A stretch of 64,000 nt of DNA from Istiophorus platypterus (Eukaryota > Chordata > Actinopteri > Istiophoriformes > Istiophoridae), in NCBI GenBank assembly GCA_016859345.1, contig CM029126.1, positions 14,067,027 through 14,131,026 of the forward strand, in the 5' to 3' direction. Position numbers and translations under genes: made by a program. The notes under the pieces were generated by a model. That model saw only the letters and a program-made list of their open reading frames with translations. It was not told the origin of the DNA and made no database searches. Positions 35,471 to 50,600 of the stretch are shown piece after piece; positions within the stretch are counted from its first letter, which is position 1, and each line of letters starts with the position of its first letter.

Positions 35471-38400
35471 ATGTCGGATACAAAGGTAAAAGTTGCAGTG
35501 AGAGTTCGGCCTATGAACCGCAGGGGTAAGTGATATATAACCACGGCGTCTTGTTCGCCAAGTCGCATTATCTGTCTCCGTCTTCATGCTGCATTATCAT
35601 AAAGTTTTTGCTTTCTTCGCCATTAGCTGCTTTCAGTTTGAGTTTTGAGCCTCAGGTCAAGACTTGAGTGCCGTTTAAAACGGGGCCAAAGAAGCCAGGA
35701 TTTCTACTTTTCACACCCCCGCATGATGCTTCACTTTCCCCAACAAACTTCTCTCTGCAGAAATTGAACTGAACACAAAATGTGTCGTGGATATGGAGGA
35801 CAACCAGACGGTTCTTCACCCACCGCCCTCCAATGCAAAAGGAGAGAGCAGGTAAACAAAGCTGTAATACTGCCACTGTCTATATTTGAAATCGTGCCTT
35901 TTAATGCAGACACACTTTATTATTATTCTAATCGGTGCAGTGCAGTGAGCTGTTTTTGGCAAAGGCATCTTTTGCCTAATTATGGTTAGTTAGAGTGCAC
36001 GATGGTTAAAAAAAAAAAAGTCTCAGCAGTGCACACCTTATTTATTTTTAAATTTCTGCAAGTGAAAGAGCAGTAGAAATGCAAATTTGCACTGTAAAGT
36101 CTTTATCCCACCTTGGTTGTAATACAGTTGCAATAACGCCCAAAAAGAGCATATAACTGTTTATTCACAAACCTGGTTACAGGTCTAGCTCAAATTTCTT
36201 AGAAACATTTGATCCTGATACGAAGTAATGTGGATTATACTCTCACTTGAATTCAGACTAAACAATTTCTTTACATAACAGTAAATAAATGCAGTGGACA
36301 AAAGGGGAATGCTGCACTGCTGTGTCTGCTGAGGACATGATGTCGGTCACCAACCTTGTAACATGATATTGTGTTATGTAATTTGTGTGAACTTTCCAAT
36401 ACTAATCACCTCAGCATTATAATAACAACACTCTTCTATTTTTGCATATCTGATGTTGAGTTTCAAGACTCAGAGAGTCGGTTGAGCATCTTTGACACAT
36501 GAAGACGCCCATTAGGCAGAGGAGATTAGTGTCGAGCCTCAGGGTATCATTGTAAATCTCCGCAGTTCAAACTTATTTAAGTTGTGTCATGTTCAAACTG
36601 GAGTTAGATCACTCTGCGGCTGTTTGAAATGGTAGGATGCTGCTCACTTATCGTGGCTGAAGGTGGAAAAAAGCAACCTCTAGTGTTTTACACTCTGCCT
36701 GCTTATATACTGAAGGAAATCATATAAGATCCATATTCTACTGGTTTGTGATCTGACATGGTTCAAGTTTATGATGAGATGTCTGGGGTCACGCAACATG
36801 TAGGCCAAAGGCGACTGCGTGTTTGTTAATGCATTTGAATATCACGCCCGTTAGCAACAGTCAGAGATGTTGGCTGAAGTAATATTCTCAAATTTTGCGC
36901 TTGGTTTGTTCGCTCTCCTCTGCCCCTGGTGTCCACACATGATTAGACAGCTGACCTGATTACCCACAGGCACTAATAAATCAAAAAGGATGCTCATTTG
37001 GAAGAAAAAAAAAAATCAAGCCTATTTCTGTTTTCTCTGATTTATCACTCAAATAATGTCCTTACTGGTGATTTTCAAATGAACAACTGTTCAGGCTACG
37101 TTGTCACCGCTGAAAAGGAAATCATGGGAGGCAAATGTGTGTCACAGTCAAGGCTTTTCCTAATGGCCCTGATCCAGCCATGTTAAAGTGTAACGCCATC
37201 TCTGCTTTTCCATGTAACCAACAGTCAGCACTATATAGAAATAAGCTCACTCCCGAGCGACTCGGGTCTGATCATTAAACAGTATTTAAGGTAATTATCA
37301 GAACAAAAATTGCCACACAGTGGCAGTGTTCCGGGCAATTAAACAAATCACGCTCAAAGATAACGTGTGAGGAATAGGATGCACAACAACAGAACAGAGA
37401 ATTGTTGTGGGTGAGAGGTCAGAGGAATGACAAACCTGTACAGTGATTCACAGTGACGCATCTCCAATATTTTCTTAGTGTCATGATTAGTAATAGGATG
37501 TTTCCACCACTACCTGTTGCTGATGTTGTTGAATGAAACACATTTCAAGTTTTCCCTCAGTGACAGTTTCCATATCAGATTAAGTTGTATCAGTTGTGCA
37601 GACATTCCCTTCATGTACTTAGACATTGATGTAAAATGTTTTCATTTTTTGCTCTAACCGACTTAATACAGGGTTAGTTTTTTTCAATTTTTTAGCAATT
37701 TAATCTATTATAATTCTTAAGTTAGTACATCCTGTAACTGAACAGTGACTGTAGCGCTGATTTTATTATGTCATATTTCTAGTCTATAGTGTAGACCAGG
37801 CATATAATTACCTGTTAACATTTTAGTGCTAGTGCTGTGTGTGTTTTGGGTCCCTGTGTTTAGGCTGCCATGGTTTTGTTAAACCTTATAATTTTCCCTC
37901 TCTGCTGCAAGTGGAGCCACCTAGGGAGATACCTTGATCACTAAGACAATGCCTTGTTTTAAAGAGACCTGCTCCTGTGTGTTGGAAATGTATCAGATTT
38001 AGTGGGTATTACCATGCCAAATATGGCTGCAGGGCCAAGATCATGGGAACCTTTTCTCTCATTGGAATGCACAGATACGAACTCAGAAAGGGAACAGCAG
38101 TGATAGATATTTTTATGTAGACACATTTGAAATAAATGGAAATCCCTAATAATTTCTTAGGCTGATTTTAAATACAGGGTTTAAGAAAGGGGGAAAATTG
38201 GCACAACATCCTTTTGAACCTCTTTGTCCAGATAGTTGATCAGTACCTAAAAATACTCACCATGGCTTCACTTTGATGAAATAGGGATATCAAATTTCTG
38301 CTAGGGTGAACTTGGAGCAGATAACCTGTTGGATCATTAATTAGACACTGAAAACTTTCCAGATTGTGTTTGTGGTTTAATCAGGTTTTGGACAGACCAC

Positions 38401-41400
38401 ACAGCACCACAAAAACATGTAAGATACGTGAAGAATTTGAAGAAATACAAGGGATTACTTTTGATAGCTAAGCCCCATTCTTTGCACTGCTGAGCATTAT
38501 GGCAAATACTCGTGACCCCCCCCCCGTCTCCTATTTCCCTGAGAAATGAACATTAATCTTAGTGATGGGCAATTGAAACATGGATTTTGACCTCAGGGTG
38601 ACAGGTTAAATTTCCCAAGTTTCATCTTTCGTCTCTCTGTTAAGCTGGCACGAATTGTATATTTGTAATGGGAATCTGAGAGAGTAGTTCTGCTTTCATG
38701 CGCCAATCTGCTCTTCTTTGGGGTTTAGACACAATTAAGGTGGGGGTGGAGAGGCAGAAAAATACCTAAGGCTGCTTTCTGCACAGGTATGAGCCATGGA
38801 GCATCATGACAAGAAAATACCCTTCAACTCACACAATGAGGCTGTATTACATCTGCCATGCCCCAGCATGTCTGTCATCGTGCAACAATTGAATACAGGG
38901 CCAATGAGTCTTGGAAAATCTTCCTTATGCAGACTCCCTTCATCAGTATGTTTCACTCTAGATATACAGTTATTGTAAAATCCAAAAGGTAACCACAACT
39001 AGGTTTTTAGAGAGGCACAATGGAGTCTGCTCTATGTCAGAGCAAGGTGCTATATTTTGTCTTTTTTTGTCTTGTAGCTAACAATATGATGAAAATATCA
39101 CTTTAGCTTTCTCGTCCCCCGTTCTTCCATAGCTCTATAGTTTTGCATTTCAAGATTATCAGTGAAAATGCACCTCTACGAGATACTGTCTGTAACCAAG
39201 CTTGTAATTTCAGTTTTAATCTTGTCCTTATCACTAATGGTTACAAAAACTCAATTAGGTTTATCTCTATGTGACCGTGTTATCTTACTTACTCGGGTAT
39301 TGTAATCTGAATGCTGTGGAGAGGAGGTTCATTTAAGTCATCCATGAGGACGATGACGCTTCCCATCTTTGAGTTACCTTGAAGATATATTTTCTGGCTG
39401 GACTGCCACAGATGGGCAAGCCCTGTAAACACAAATGTCTGCCTTATGCCAGGTGACTGAGTGCCGGAGATACATCATTGGCCATTGCTCTTTCAAAATG
39501 AATTGGCGCTAACAGTTTCTATTGCGTCATCATGCATCAGGGAGCATTTACAGGCAGCGTTTCCAACTTAGCGCCTTTGTCTCTGTATTGACTTTTCACA
39601 CCCTTTAGAGACCAGTTGCGAATTTAGCAACTTTTTGGACAAATCTTTCCGTGGAAGACTCCAGTAATTGACCCATGAGCATGAGGTCTGGCTTTCCCCC
39701 TGCAGACACACCTCTCTATGGTCTCAATCAGTTGACCACACAGCAGCTGACACAGATGTGAATGAGCCTCTAAGTTTCTCTTATTTTAAAGTGTAGCCAA
39801 AAACTCAACACAGCCGTTGTTTTTAACTTATGTATATGGGAATTTTGTCAGATGATGATGTGGTTTTAAAATCAGATTTTTTAGCAGTGCAGAGCAGCAG
39901 CTTGGAAATGGCTTGGAAGTGACTGCTGGTTAACATGTTGTCTTAAAGGGCCACATTTCACTCACTATTTCATACTTGTTCCATTGTCTGACAACAGAAA
40001 CAAACATAAAGGAAAATGGCTTTATTGGGAACTCGGCTGCATTAAAATACTTTATATGAGAGCACAGAGAGAAGGAGGAAAGCAAACAGATAAAGGATGG
40101 TCAAGCCATATATTAGGTTTTGACCTATTATTTTTTGAAGCATGTTCAGAAATGCCTAGCTAGTTCATGCTTATTTTCTCACAACCTTAGAAAAATGCAT
40201 GACTTGATTAATAGGTTTAGGTGAATTTTGTTACCTTTGAAAAAAGCCAGGCTAGCTCTTTTCCATTTCAAGCTAAGCTACATGACGTGCGAGTTGTAAC
40301 GATCTTCCAATCTAACTTTTCTCCAGAAAGAGAATGGGAAAATTTCCCACAACGTCAACATACTCCTTTAAATTTGGCCACATTTTTCACTTCAGTCTTC
40401 CCCTGGTGACTGCCAGAGACCAACCTAATTTGGTCAACATGTGTTTCGTTAAGGCTTTTACAGATAGCCTCTAATGCTTTCTGTTTGTTTGTCAGCACTT
40501 TTGATACAGAGATGTCAAACACACAAAGCTTCCATCTTTTAAATAAAGGTGAGTGGACACAACAGTATCCTGTGTTGTTGAGGTTTCGGAGCGTGGTCAC
40601 ATTTTCTCTCAGGTCATACATGACCTTGTGTCATCATCTCTTTTCCAAAACTTCCCAAAAAAGCCTTTACTAAATGACAATGCTGCCTTGTCTGATTGCT
40701 GCCCTCAAAAATGTTCCCTTTGTCTTTCCATTTTGCTCCCTATGTGCCAATAATCAACCTTTCCATTGAGTAACATGTTGTTCTCAGAGTGAGTTGGCCC
40801 AAAATACAAACAAGCATGCTAGTAGGAGAAAGTGTTACGTTGCTGATAAAATTATTGTATTCCCTCGAGGACTGTAGACTGTACCCTGTTTGTGTAGTGG
40901 GTGGGACATTGTTTACATCTTGTTGGGGATTGAGAAAAGACGGCATCCTTCCTCTTTGTTAAGACTGTGACTCATTAATCTCAGATGTGTTCTGTGTCTG
41001 CAGAAATCCACTCTCAGACCTTTTATTCCATAGTGTTTCTGGTTTTCTTTCTTGCATGATTGTCTCAGATGAGGATTTTTTTTGAAGTTTTTCAAGGCCA
41101 GCATACGATGTTTACATGAATTTAATTTCATGGTGGGATAGGTTTATTGTGGACTCACTTTCAGTTTTATTCAGGGGAAACAGAGATAGGCAACATTACC
41201 AAAAGCTTAAAAAGCAAGTTTTTAATTTCTCTCTGTCTGTCTATTCTCTTCATTAGATTTCAAGCATGAAATTAATGTAAAAATATGTTAGGAATATTTC
41301 CCTTTGCAACTGATTACTTTTGTGATATGTTTTGTGCTTACTCTGGCTTTTTTGGTCTCTTGTCCTTAGCAGCCTCATTCCTGATCTATTCAGATAAGTG

Positions 41401-41599
41401 ACATCTAGCAAGCAGACAGGGTCAGAGGAGGTGTGTCCTGGTAGTAAATGTGTCACTTGATTTCCCCCTGGGGAGGCAGCCTTACCATATTGAACAAATT
41501 GATGAACTTCACTTCTTTCTGGCTTGTTTGGTGCCTTTGATACTAACCAGATTTAATGCGTCAAAGCAGATGTTGTCAGTATCTTTCTCCATGTTTTAG

Positions 41600-41671
<72 letters not shown>

Positions 41672-44600
41672 GCCCACGACCCGCTGACCCAGCTCGTCAC
41701 ACAGGGGTGTCAGAAATGCCGGAGAGGATTAAATTAGACCCTGTCTGCATCATGTGTTGTGTGTTGTTAACATTTGTTATGGAAACTTCGAGGTACCACG
41801 CAGACGTCGGTATGAGCAGCATGTGCACCGTTGATGCCAGAGCTGTTCATTAAGGCTGTTTTTGAGGTCCTGAGTTTGGCTTTCGTATTGGAACTTTGAC
41901 TCATGAGGATGGTAGGTTGTCTCGCTTCCATGTTTACCACCGTTGCTTAACAACTGCAGTTGCCAAGATACAGAAAAGTTTGGCAGTTATGTTGATGACC
42001 TAATGAGTGATGTCCTCCAGCCATCCCAGATATTTTCTTAGGAAGCTAATTTTAGTTTTTTAGAACCAGAATTTACTAAGAAATACTAGAGAAGAAAGAA
42101 GAAATAACTAAGTACATTTACTTAAGTACTTGAGCATAATTTGAGGTACTTTTAATGGGTACTTCCATTTTGCCATTTTATACTTCTTGAGCTCCACTTC
42201 AACCAGTTACAACAGCTACAGCTATCTCGTGCAAAATGATGAATTTACTTGTAATTTAGCAAGTAATATTTCTGTACATTTACAAACAGGTTTTTAAATA
42301 CAGGACTTGTTATAGAATGTTTTTACATTGTGGTATTGGTACTTTAACTCAGGTGAAGTATCTGTGTACTTCTTCCAACACTGTTAAGTAATAAGCTAAA
42401 GAAGTTAAAGAAATTGTGTAATGAGAGTCAGTCAGCTGCCTCAGTAGCTTGGATCAGTGGTGCAGTTTTTTTCTATCATTCCTTCAGTGTTGTTTTGGAA
42501 ATACTTCTGAATGTCCCACATGTAAACCTCTGACTTCAGCCAATACCATGTTTACTTGTGGATCACTCATGCTAATAAAAGCCTGGTCGATGAATCCTTG
42601 AAATCATCTTAAGTGTAATTGGTCAGACTAGAGACCCACCCCCCCTACTGTAACTGCTTCGAATTTTCCTGTCTCTCCTGCGTGTCTGTGCAGCAGGGTG
42701 ACCTCTGCTTTGAGTGGGTTGGGTTTTCTGTTCTAAACATACTGGAAGACCATCTGAAATGTTAGCTTGTAGCCTGTGAGAGCACAGAGCCCTGTAACCC
42801 AACACTTATGCACGCACCCGCACGCACACACACGCACCCACACGCATGCACGCACACAGACACACATACACACACACACACAGCTCAGGACGCTGTGTTT
42901 GGCTCTGGAGCTTGTTGAATCGTGATGGTCTCAAGCGTATCAACAGCTAAACATGGGAAAGAGACATATGTGTGGTTAAATGGAGGTTAAAAGGGTGGGG
43001 GAGGCAGAGTTTTAGAATCAGATCAAGAAGATGAATTTGAATCTTTGGTGACTGTGCCAGTAAAAATATGTTTATTTAGCATGTATGTGCACAAGACAAA
43101 CTCATGTCATAAATTTCATCTCAGTGGGGGGTTAACCTCATCCATGTTATTTACATTTTCAATTTGAGCAGCAGGATTATGCCATCAGAAACTCTTGCAA
43201 AGCCTGCTAAATCACACTGATGGATATGACTGTATACTGTATCTCTCGTGCAAAGGCAAATTTGGAACCATAACATGTGCATTTCTAGATTTGGATTCAC
43301 TTATTGTCATCATGATTTGAAACTTTTTTCTGTGTTCCTTTCAGAGGATAACACCACTTACACCATGTCTGGTAGCTAATTAAAACCAGTCTGTGAGATG
43401 AAAGGATGTCAGATTAAATTAAACGATACCAAAAAAAAATTTAATATCTGTTTGTCTAATTCTTCTCTGAGCGTGGGCATGCAATGTAATTTTTTAAATT
43501 GTAGATGGATGCATCAGTGGGTGGATGATACAGTAGATTAATCTGGTGTGTTGCCCACTGGACTGCACTAGAAGAGTGCAGTTTTCAGTGGCATAATAAC
43601 CCAGTGGCCTTAATCCTGCTCCATAACCACAGGGGGGATTCTGCTGCTGCACTCTCACTCCATACCTTCCTTTTTGGCACTACCACATGCATGGATCGGA
43701 GCTGGAAGGCATAGGAATACGCTGTGATTTCACCAGTCATGTGTGAGCTGACTGTATCTGACGCTCAACAATGAATTCAAAAAAAGAACACAGTCTGGCT
43801 CTGATTAGGTGTGTCTTACTTAAAGTGATAAGAAAGAAGGATTTTACAAAGAAGATCAAACCTTGCTCCCTTAATGAGTCTGCCTCGACATGAGATCAGT
43901 AGTGAGGGGGAGAGGGGGAGTTTGTGAGGCCAATTTCCATCCTTGGCCAAATCAGTCATGAGTGTTTTGGCATCAGGTAGCCAGAGGCCTGGGAGCCTGA
44001 GCCTGCCCATGAGAACGCACACATTAAGACACAGGCAGCCAGCCCCCCAACAGGTCCTATGGACTTCAGCCTTGCCCTGCTGGTGGCTGAAGTGTCTGCC
44101 TACATCTGCCTCTTAGAGGGGGGGGGGGTCTAATGTCATCTGGCACTTCTGTGCCATTCATGTGTGTCACACATTTGTTCTGTAAAACCACAGCCTTTAA
44201 TAAGCCCTCAAGCAATGACTTGATAAAAATGATGAATATTAAACAAATTGCCCGTGGGCCTCATGTTTGAATCATGAGTGGAACTGTACTGTATTTGTGG
44301 CATTTCTGAACAGTATAGTAATTATGGCTTCATTAATCACATGTATGCTAATGAATATAGCAGAATATTTCCTGATTAATAGTATATTACATTTTGTTGA
44401 ACATAGTTTTGCAAGTGCAATAAAATGGTATTGTTTTTTAATAGAAAATCATTTCGATCATAATATCTAAGAAAATACATGATTTTTGCAACATAATAAA
44501 TGTTGGAACTGTACTATAAATAGAGAAGGATTTATATAACCAAGTGTAAGTTATGGAATCTCTGAGAGAGAGGACATGCAAGCAAGATACAAAATTGCTG

Positions 44601-47600
44601 AAAAGAACAAAGATTTCTGGGAAGATTAAAGAGATTATGTCCAAAGCAGGGTGGGGGAAATGGAGCCTCATGTACTTTAACTTATTGACTTAGAGGTCCT
44701 AACATTATGAGGAGGTAAGGAAAAAGTCTGTTACGTTGAATTCAAGCCTGAAATCCAGTCAGTTTCTAGAAAGAAATTAATTTTCTACAAGACTTTGTGA
44801 GGAAATGATGGTTCTATGAATTACTAAATATAGCCATTTCTCAACAGTTCCCCCCATTGTCTTGATCAGCATTCCTAGCATACCAGATTTGGTTGCATAT
44901 ACTATACCTTCAGTAGATGACACAGTGGGCAACAGCCACCAAACCACTGCAGTGACTCTGTTACTGCTTAGTTTCTGGTGCAGATGAAGAAATTCTGCTA
45001 TAGGGTCTAGACCACACGGATTTTTAGCTGCATGTCTTTTGTCTCTGCATATAATGTTTGTGCGTGTGTCTCTGGCTGTGTGTTTCCGAATCTTGCGACT
45101 GTTGTCCTTTTGTTCTCCATAGGGATACATCTGTTCTCTGTCTTTATCCCTTTCACATTCTTCAGAGGGTTGAAGCTTCTGTCTGTCTGTTTGTTATCAT
45201 AACTCTCCCACGTGCCCCTTTCATCTTTGACATCTCCACTTTGTAGCAACACTGAAGCTTGTAGAATTAGATATACCTCTCAAGTTAACATGCATTGAGA
45301 CCTGATCAGTAGTTTTCCTAGTCTGCCCTCAGGAAGTCTTATATCTGTGCCACCTGCTGTCTCATGCCAATCCATATCTCTTAGTGGAGCTCCTCATGGA
45401 CATCCCCTCTCTGCTCTGCGGTATGGAAGCACGGACCAGAGGACAGGGCCCTGCTGCAGTCTTTGTCTGCTCTGATTGACACCGAATTTCAGTGGTTGTC
45501 TGTGGTCCAGATTCAGATTCAGGGTATGAACCCAGAGGAGGCCCTGTTCCTTTTACTCCTCTGCCCATTTCTGTCCCCTCGTCATAATGAGCCTGAGCTC
45601 AGTGAATGGCTCCCAGGCAGGAATATCGCAGCTCCTCGGTGGGAAAGCAGGCTATTTTTCCTGCTGCTTTGGGCATCGCTTTTTTTAAAAAAAAAATTAT
45701 TTTTCTTTATTTAATTTCTTACAGAACATAAAAGAATCACACTTCTGAAATGATTAAAAAAAATACCATTGTGGGTATGCTCGCATGCCAGTATGCTGTC
45801 ATGCCAGTCACCAGCTTTGCTGTTGCTGGTGACTCAGCTCAGTTTGTGTGAGACATTTTGCTGCAGTGTTTCGGTCTTGCTAAAGCAACCCGCCCTGTAT
45901 TAGTTACTGTGTGAAGGTGATGCCCACCTCTGTCTCTGTTCCATGAGATGCCTGCAGGAGGGATTTAGAAGTGCCAGATTGGTTTATGTGTTTTAATGCT
46001 TCATACGGTAACAGGCATGTACAAAAGCAGTCACAATTTCTTTATCGTATATTCTAATGGTTATAACATTTGTTTGGAGGTGTTGGGTCTTAAATTGATG
46101 TTATCGTTTTTCAGCTTTGGGGAATTCCAATCCAGTTAAGAGAATAATCCTACATAACTTAGGGCCATATATACTATCCTTTTGTCTTTAGTTCCGGCAG
46201 CTGGTAATGCTGAGTGTAGCCTCCCCAACCTGGCCTCCCTGTTAAATCCACAGGCATAAGAGCTATTTACTCAACAGAGTCAGTGGGACATTGAATCCTA
46301 AATCTCTTCCCTTCCTCACGCTCCACTGGCCCAATTATGAACCCCAATCACAGCAGCATCTACCACCAGGAAATGCCACTGTGGGGAAGTGAATGAATGA
46401 GTGAATAAATGAGGGAAGAAGTGAATGAAGAATTCGCATCAGGAATTTTTGAAGTACAGAAAGTTAGAAAAATGAAAAGGCTTTGGTTTCTGCATATACC
46501 TTAGTTAAAAAAAAAAGTTGTTTGTGTTACCACAGACAATGGGAAGCTTCCTATTGTGAGAGTTGCTGCTGGGTTTTGCTGAGTATGAACATGTTCTGAC
46601 TGTTACACTGTATCAATGCTAACCATGTTACTTCTTCTCTCTGTCTTTTTTTCCGGTTCACCCGGGGGTTTCATCTATTTACAATGGCTTGCCTGTCTCT
46701 TTCAACAGGAAACAACCCAAGGTATGTAAATTTTATCCTTCTCTACAAAGAGAAAAACTGGCTAGCAACAGGGCATTATCAGCATAAACAGTTAGAAGTT
46801 ATTGTAGTGCAAGTAGTTAATTGTAGTGCTTCTCACTCTCTGTGCTGGCATCACAGATGCCAAAGTAATCCACTGTCAGGATGCAGCCCAGGCAACACTG
46901 TTTCCCCGAGGGGCTGAGAGGCATCCTGCACAGGTCGATCTACTGTTGTGGCGTTGTTTCTAGGGACATGATTGAGAGTGTTTTAGCAGTTTGGTTGGTC
47001 AGCAGGAGCCGGATAGATGTCCGTGTGAATGTGTCAGTGCTCTGAGATCTTGTGAACAGCCACAAAGGTTATACAATGAGAGAGGGATGAGCATGGACAC
47101 TGGGGCAGTGTGTGTGCGCATTCAAAGCTGCATTGTTGGAGTGCACCCCCACCTCCCCCCTTGACAACACGCTGGTGACTAGCTCAGAGATGTTTCACAC
47201 ACCAGGGACGGCCTTTGTGCTCAGTGCACTCAGCAGTTGATGGGACCGGAGAGTGTTAGCATGGACCACAGAAGTGTGCGTGGTCTCTGGGGCCTGTGAA
47301 CCTGAGGTATCCCCTAATACCCTTCAGCTAGACGAGCACGTGGCTGTCTGCTAAGTTATAGAGGCACTCAAATCAGTCTTCCTGCATTCTAACGGGAGGA
47401 TTGCAGTCCAAGCAAATTTTAGGAGATTTCACCCCTAGAAAAAAAAAAGAGAGGGCTTTGTAGTTTTCATTCTCATCATTATTTGTAATGCTGATTAATA
47501 GTAATTGTCCAATCAAGAACAATTTGTTGCGCAGTCACACCCCCAGGCTGGACAGAGGCAGACCAACGGAGATTGAAGCTCCAGTTACCAAAACAGCTCT

Positions 47601-50600
47601 AATTGAGAGTGATGGCACTTTTGTTCCTTTGAGTGGCACCAACTCACTTGTCCGAAGTCACTAGAGGAGGTCTTGCTTTCAAAGCATTCAGTGATCTCTG
47701 TGTTTCCCATGCTGACTGTGCAACCAGTGGCTCCCTGGCCAATAGCCCTTATTATGATTAGAGGGGAGTTCAATTATTTTGGGGTATTTGCGCTGGGGAA
47801 AGTGCTTTGGCAGAGCAACAGCATTGCACTGAAAGCTAGGAGTAGTAACGTGTTGAAGAGCTGTGCCTTCATTGCAGGATGACAATGCAATAACAATTGC
47901 TTCTGCATCTTGGAATAAAACTTTAAAAAGAGACGTGGCCGACCTTTGATAGAAATAGAAATTTTAATGTTTCCAGAGTGTCCTGGCCAAGATATAAATG
48001 CAATAACAATCAGCTGCAGAAAAAACATTATAAGAAAAAATAACAAAAAATATGCTGCCAAATCCCAATTAAATAAAAGTGCAGTAATGAAATCATGAAT
48101 AAACCTTCGAATGCAGACATGTAAAAGATTCCATCCCAGAAACAACCTAAATGGAACCTTAAAACGGACCAAGAACTGTCTCCAACTATGAAAATAGCTA
48201 AGACCATTTGAAATTGCAGAGAGAGACCACTTTTTGTACTTTTAGATCCATTCCAAGAAGATTCCAGGCAGGGGGAGGAAGCCACACACAGAAGAAGTCT
48301 GCTATCTAATAAATGCAGAGTTTTCAAAGTTATATCAGCCAAAGAAAACCTTTATAGTAATAAAGACTGTATATAAATTCATATTGTGCTGTGAAACCCA
48401 CTTAACATTATTTAGAGTTAAGGTCAAGATCAATGGTGTCCTGGATTAAAATATTTAAATCAATGAGTTTTCAACAAGCATACAGACAAACCGAGAAATG
48501 TTATTGTAGCTACTTCAATGAGAAATATAACGGGAACATTAGAACACACGGGGGTTCAAGTGAATACAGTAACAGGAGCTGTTCTGTCTGTGAGGAGTGG
48601 GGGGTCCTTGGTAAATGAGGCCACTGGTCTTTCCCACAGAGCATCCTCTCTATGTGTCATCCATCCAGAGCTGACGCAGGTGCCTGGGGACCACAAAGAC
48701 TCTCTGCTGCTGAGGTCTGTGTTGTGAGACCCAGCGCCGAGGGCTCAGAGCCAGCCTGCACCATTTGGAATAGCTACGACCCCGTTTCCTTGGAGACGGG
48801 GGTCACCGGGTGCTGGAATTTCTTCTGGGGGTTGCTGACCCTGATTTATGAATTCATTTAATTCCAGCCACTATGACAAAACGAGGGGCAGCCGAAAGTG
48901 GATTTGTGCAGACAATCGTGGCACGGTCTTAAGGAGCATTACCTTGAGCAACAGTACTCGGGTTAGACTTTATATTATTCACTCCGACAAGCTTGGTCCT
49001 GCTGATTTACTGCAGGGTGGCATGGTAGAGCACAATAAGCCTTTTTTTGTACCTCAGAAAGAGAAGTGAGACCTCTGCTAAGAAAGTGTTGCACTGTACA
49101 TGCTTGGGCAGGTGTGAGAAGCGTGTGTTTACACCCCCTGTGCTGTCTCTTCTGCAGGTGTTCGCGTTTGACCACTGTTTCTGGTCCATGGATGAGTCCA
49201 ACATTCCCAAATATGCTGGTGAGTCATACATGCTGAAAATGATCCTCAACTCATCACAAAAGAACTCAAATAATGTCCCATGTAAAGACAGGAATAGTGC
49301 ATGAAAAAAAACTCCCTACTTGATGGGAAGCTGCAAAAGCAAAGCGCATTGTGGGCATATACTGTAATTTGCATTTTGAGTGAATACATCTAAATATATA
49401 AACGAGGTAGTTTTCTTTGTATTGTCTTTCAAACAACAAAATCATCAAGCAGTTTAGTGCCATTTATTCTAAAACATTAGACAACAACTAATAGGAATAT
49501 GAATACTGCAGGTTGCTTCCATTTGCATTTCTTATTGTGCTCATGTAATAATCTACCAGTGCCTACATCTCATGCACCCACTTACATGGTAAATTCAATT
49601 TCTTCAGCTTCCATTCATTTCTCTAATGAGTGCTGCACAGAAAAGGTTTTACAACATCAATAGAAAAGAAATTATTAATGCCAGTCTGATGCAGTAATAA
49701 CCAGCCTCATTGTTGATATTTTGCTTGACATGGCGCTCTCATTTTGTGATGGGAATGTCATGCTTACATCTGCTTTGTGCTGAACCGACAAGGCAATCTG
49801 TTCAGTGAAGGGCTGCCTCAAGGGCCCGGGCCAAGGCTTTATTTAGCTCATTAAACAGCTGTCCAATTCACTAGGAGCATGACAGTGAGCAACACAAGAG
49901 ATTTCTCAACACAGCCTTTTTGAGCACGACCAGACAGGAATCTGTTACCTTTCATGAATCCTACTTTCTTGTTTAGTAGCCCCTTGCTGGTCCATTTTTC
50001 TGCTCTGATTATTGAGGAAGACAACCAGATAGACGTAGTTAATGGTACTTATATAGCTGAATGGTTTATCTGTTTACCATAATCTCCATGGTGACTGATT
50101 CTTTGTCTAAAAGGTCAAGAGGTGGTGTTCAAGTGCCTTGGAGAGGGAATACTTGAAAATGCATTCCAGGGATATAATGCCTGCATATTTGCCTATGGAC
50201 AAACAGGTAACTGAAAATCCACATGAAGCCTATACAGAGCCCCTAATTTTTTATTTTTTGCTAAACCCATTAGACCATGCAGTCCTTAAATGATTTATAA
50301 ATAATAAATTTCAAATATTATACTTTAAGTTTAGTCTCTAAGTATATTTGCAGGCCGAGCTGTCTCCAGATGTCCGTAAAAAGTTTAAAGAACAGTAAGA
50401 TTTGTATTTCTGATGGCACTGGTGAATCACTTAACTCATATCCTTCCTCACACTGGAACACATTAGCTTCTTTATCCTGCTTCCTGTATTAGAGGGAAAT
50501 GCTAAGGAGACAAACCTATTTAGTAGTTTGAAGAGAAAAGCACAAGTAACGCAGCTGCCTGCAATTCACATGATGTATGAGAAAAATATAAATGTTTTGT

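Noticed and set aside
45463..45714. 83-codon frame in kif13a intron 2 as a possible alternative exon
   Set aside because: No in-phase splice sites linking it to exons 2 and 3, and no similarity to kinesin sequence.
47774..48172. 132-codon minus-strand hydrophobic frame in kif13a intron 3
   Set aside because: Composition follows an AT-rich strand, with no start context or domain, and it is open by chance.
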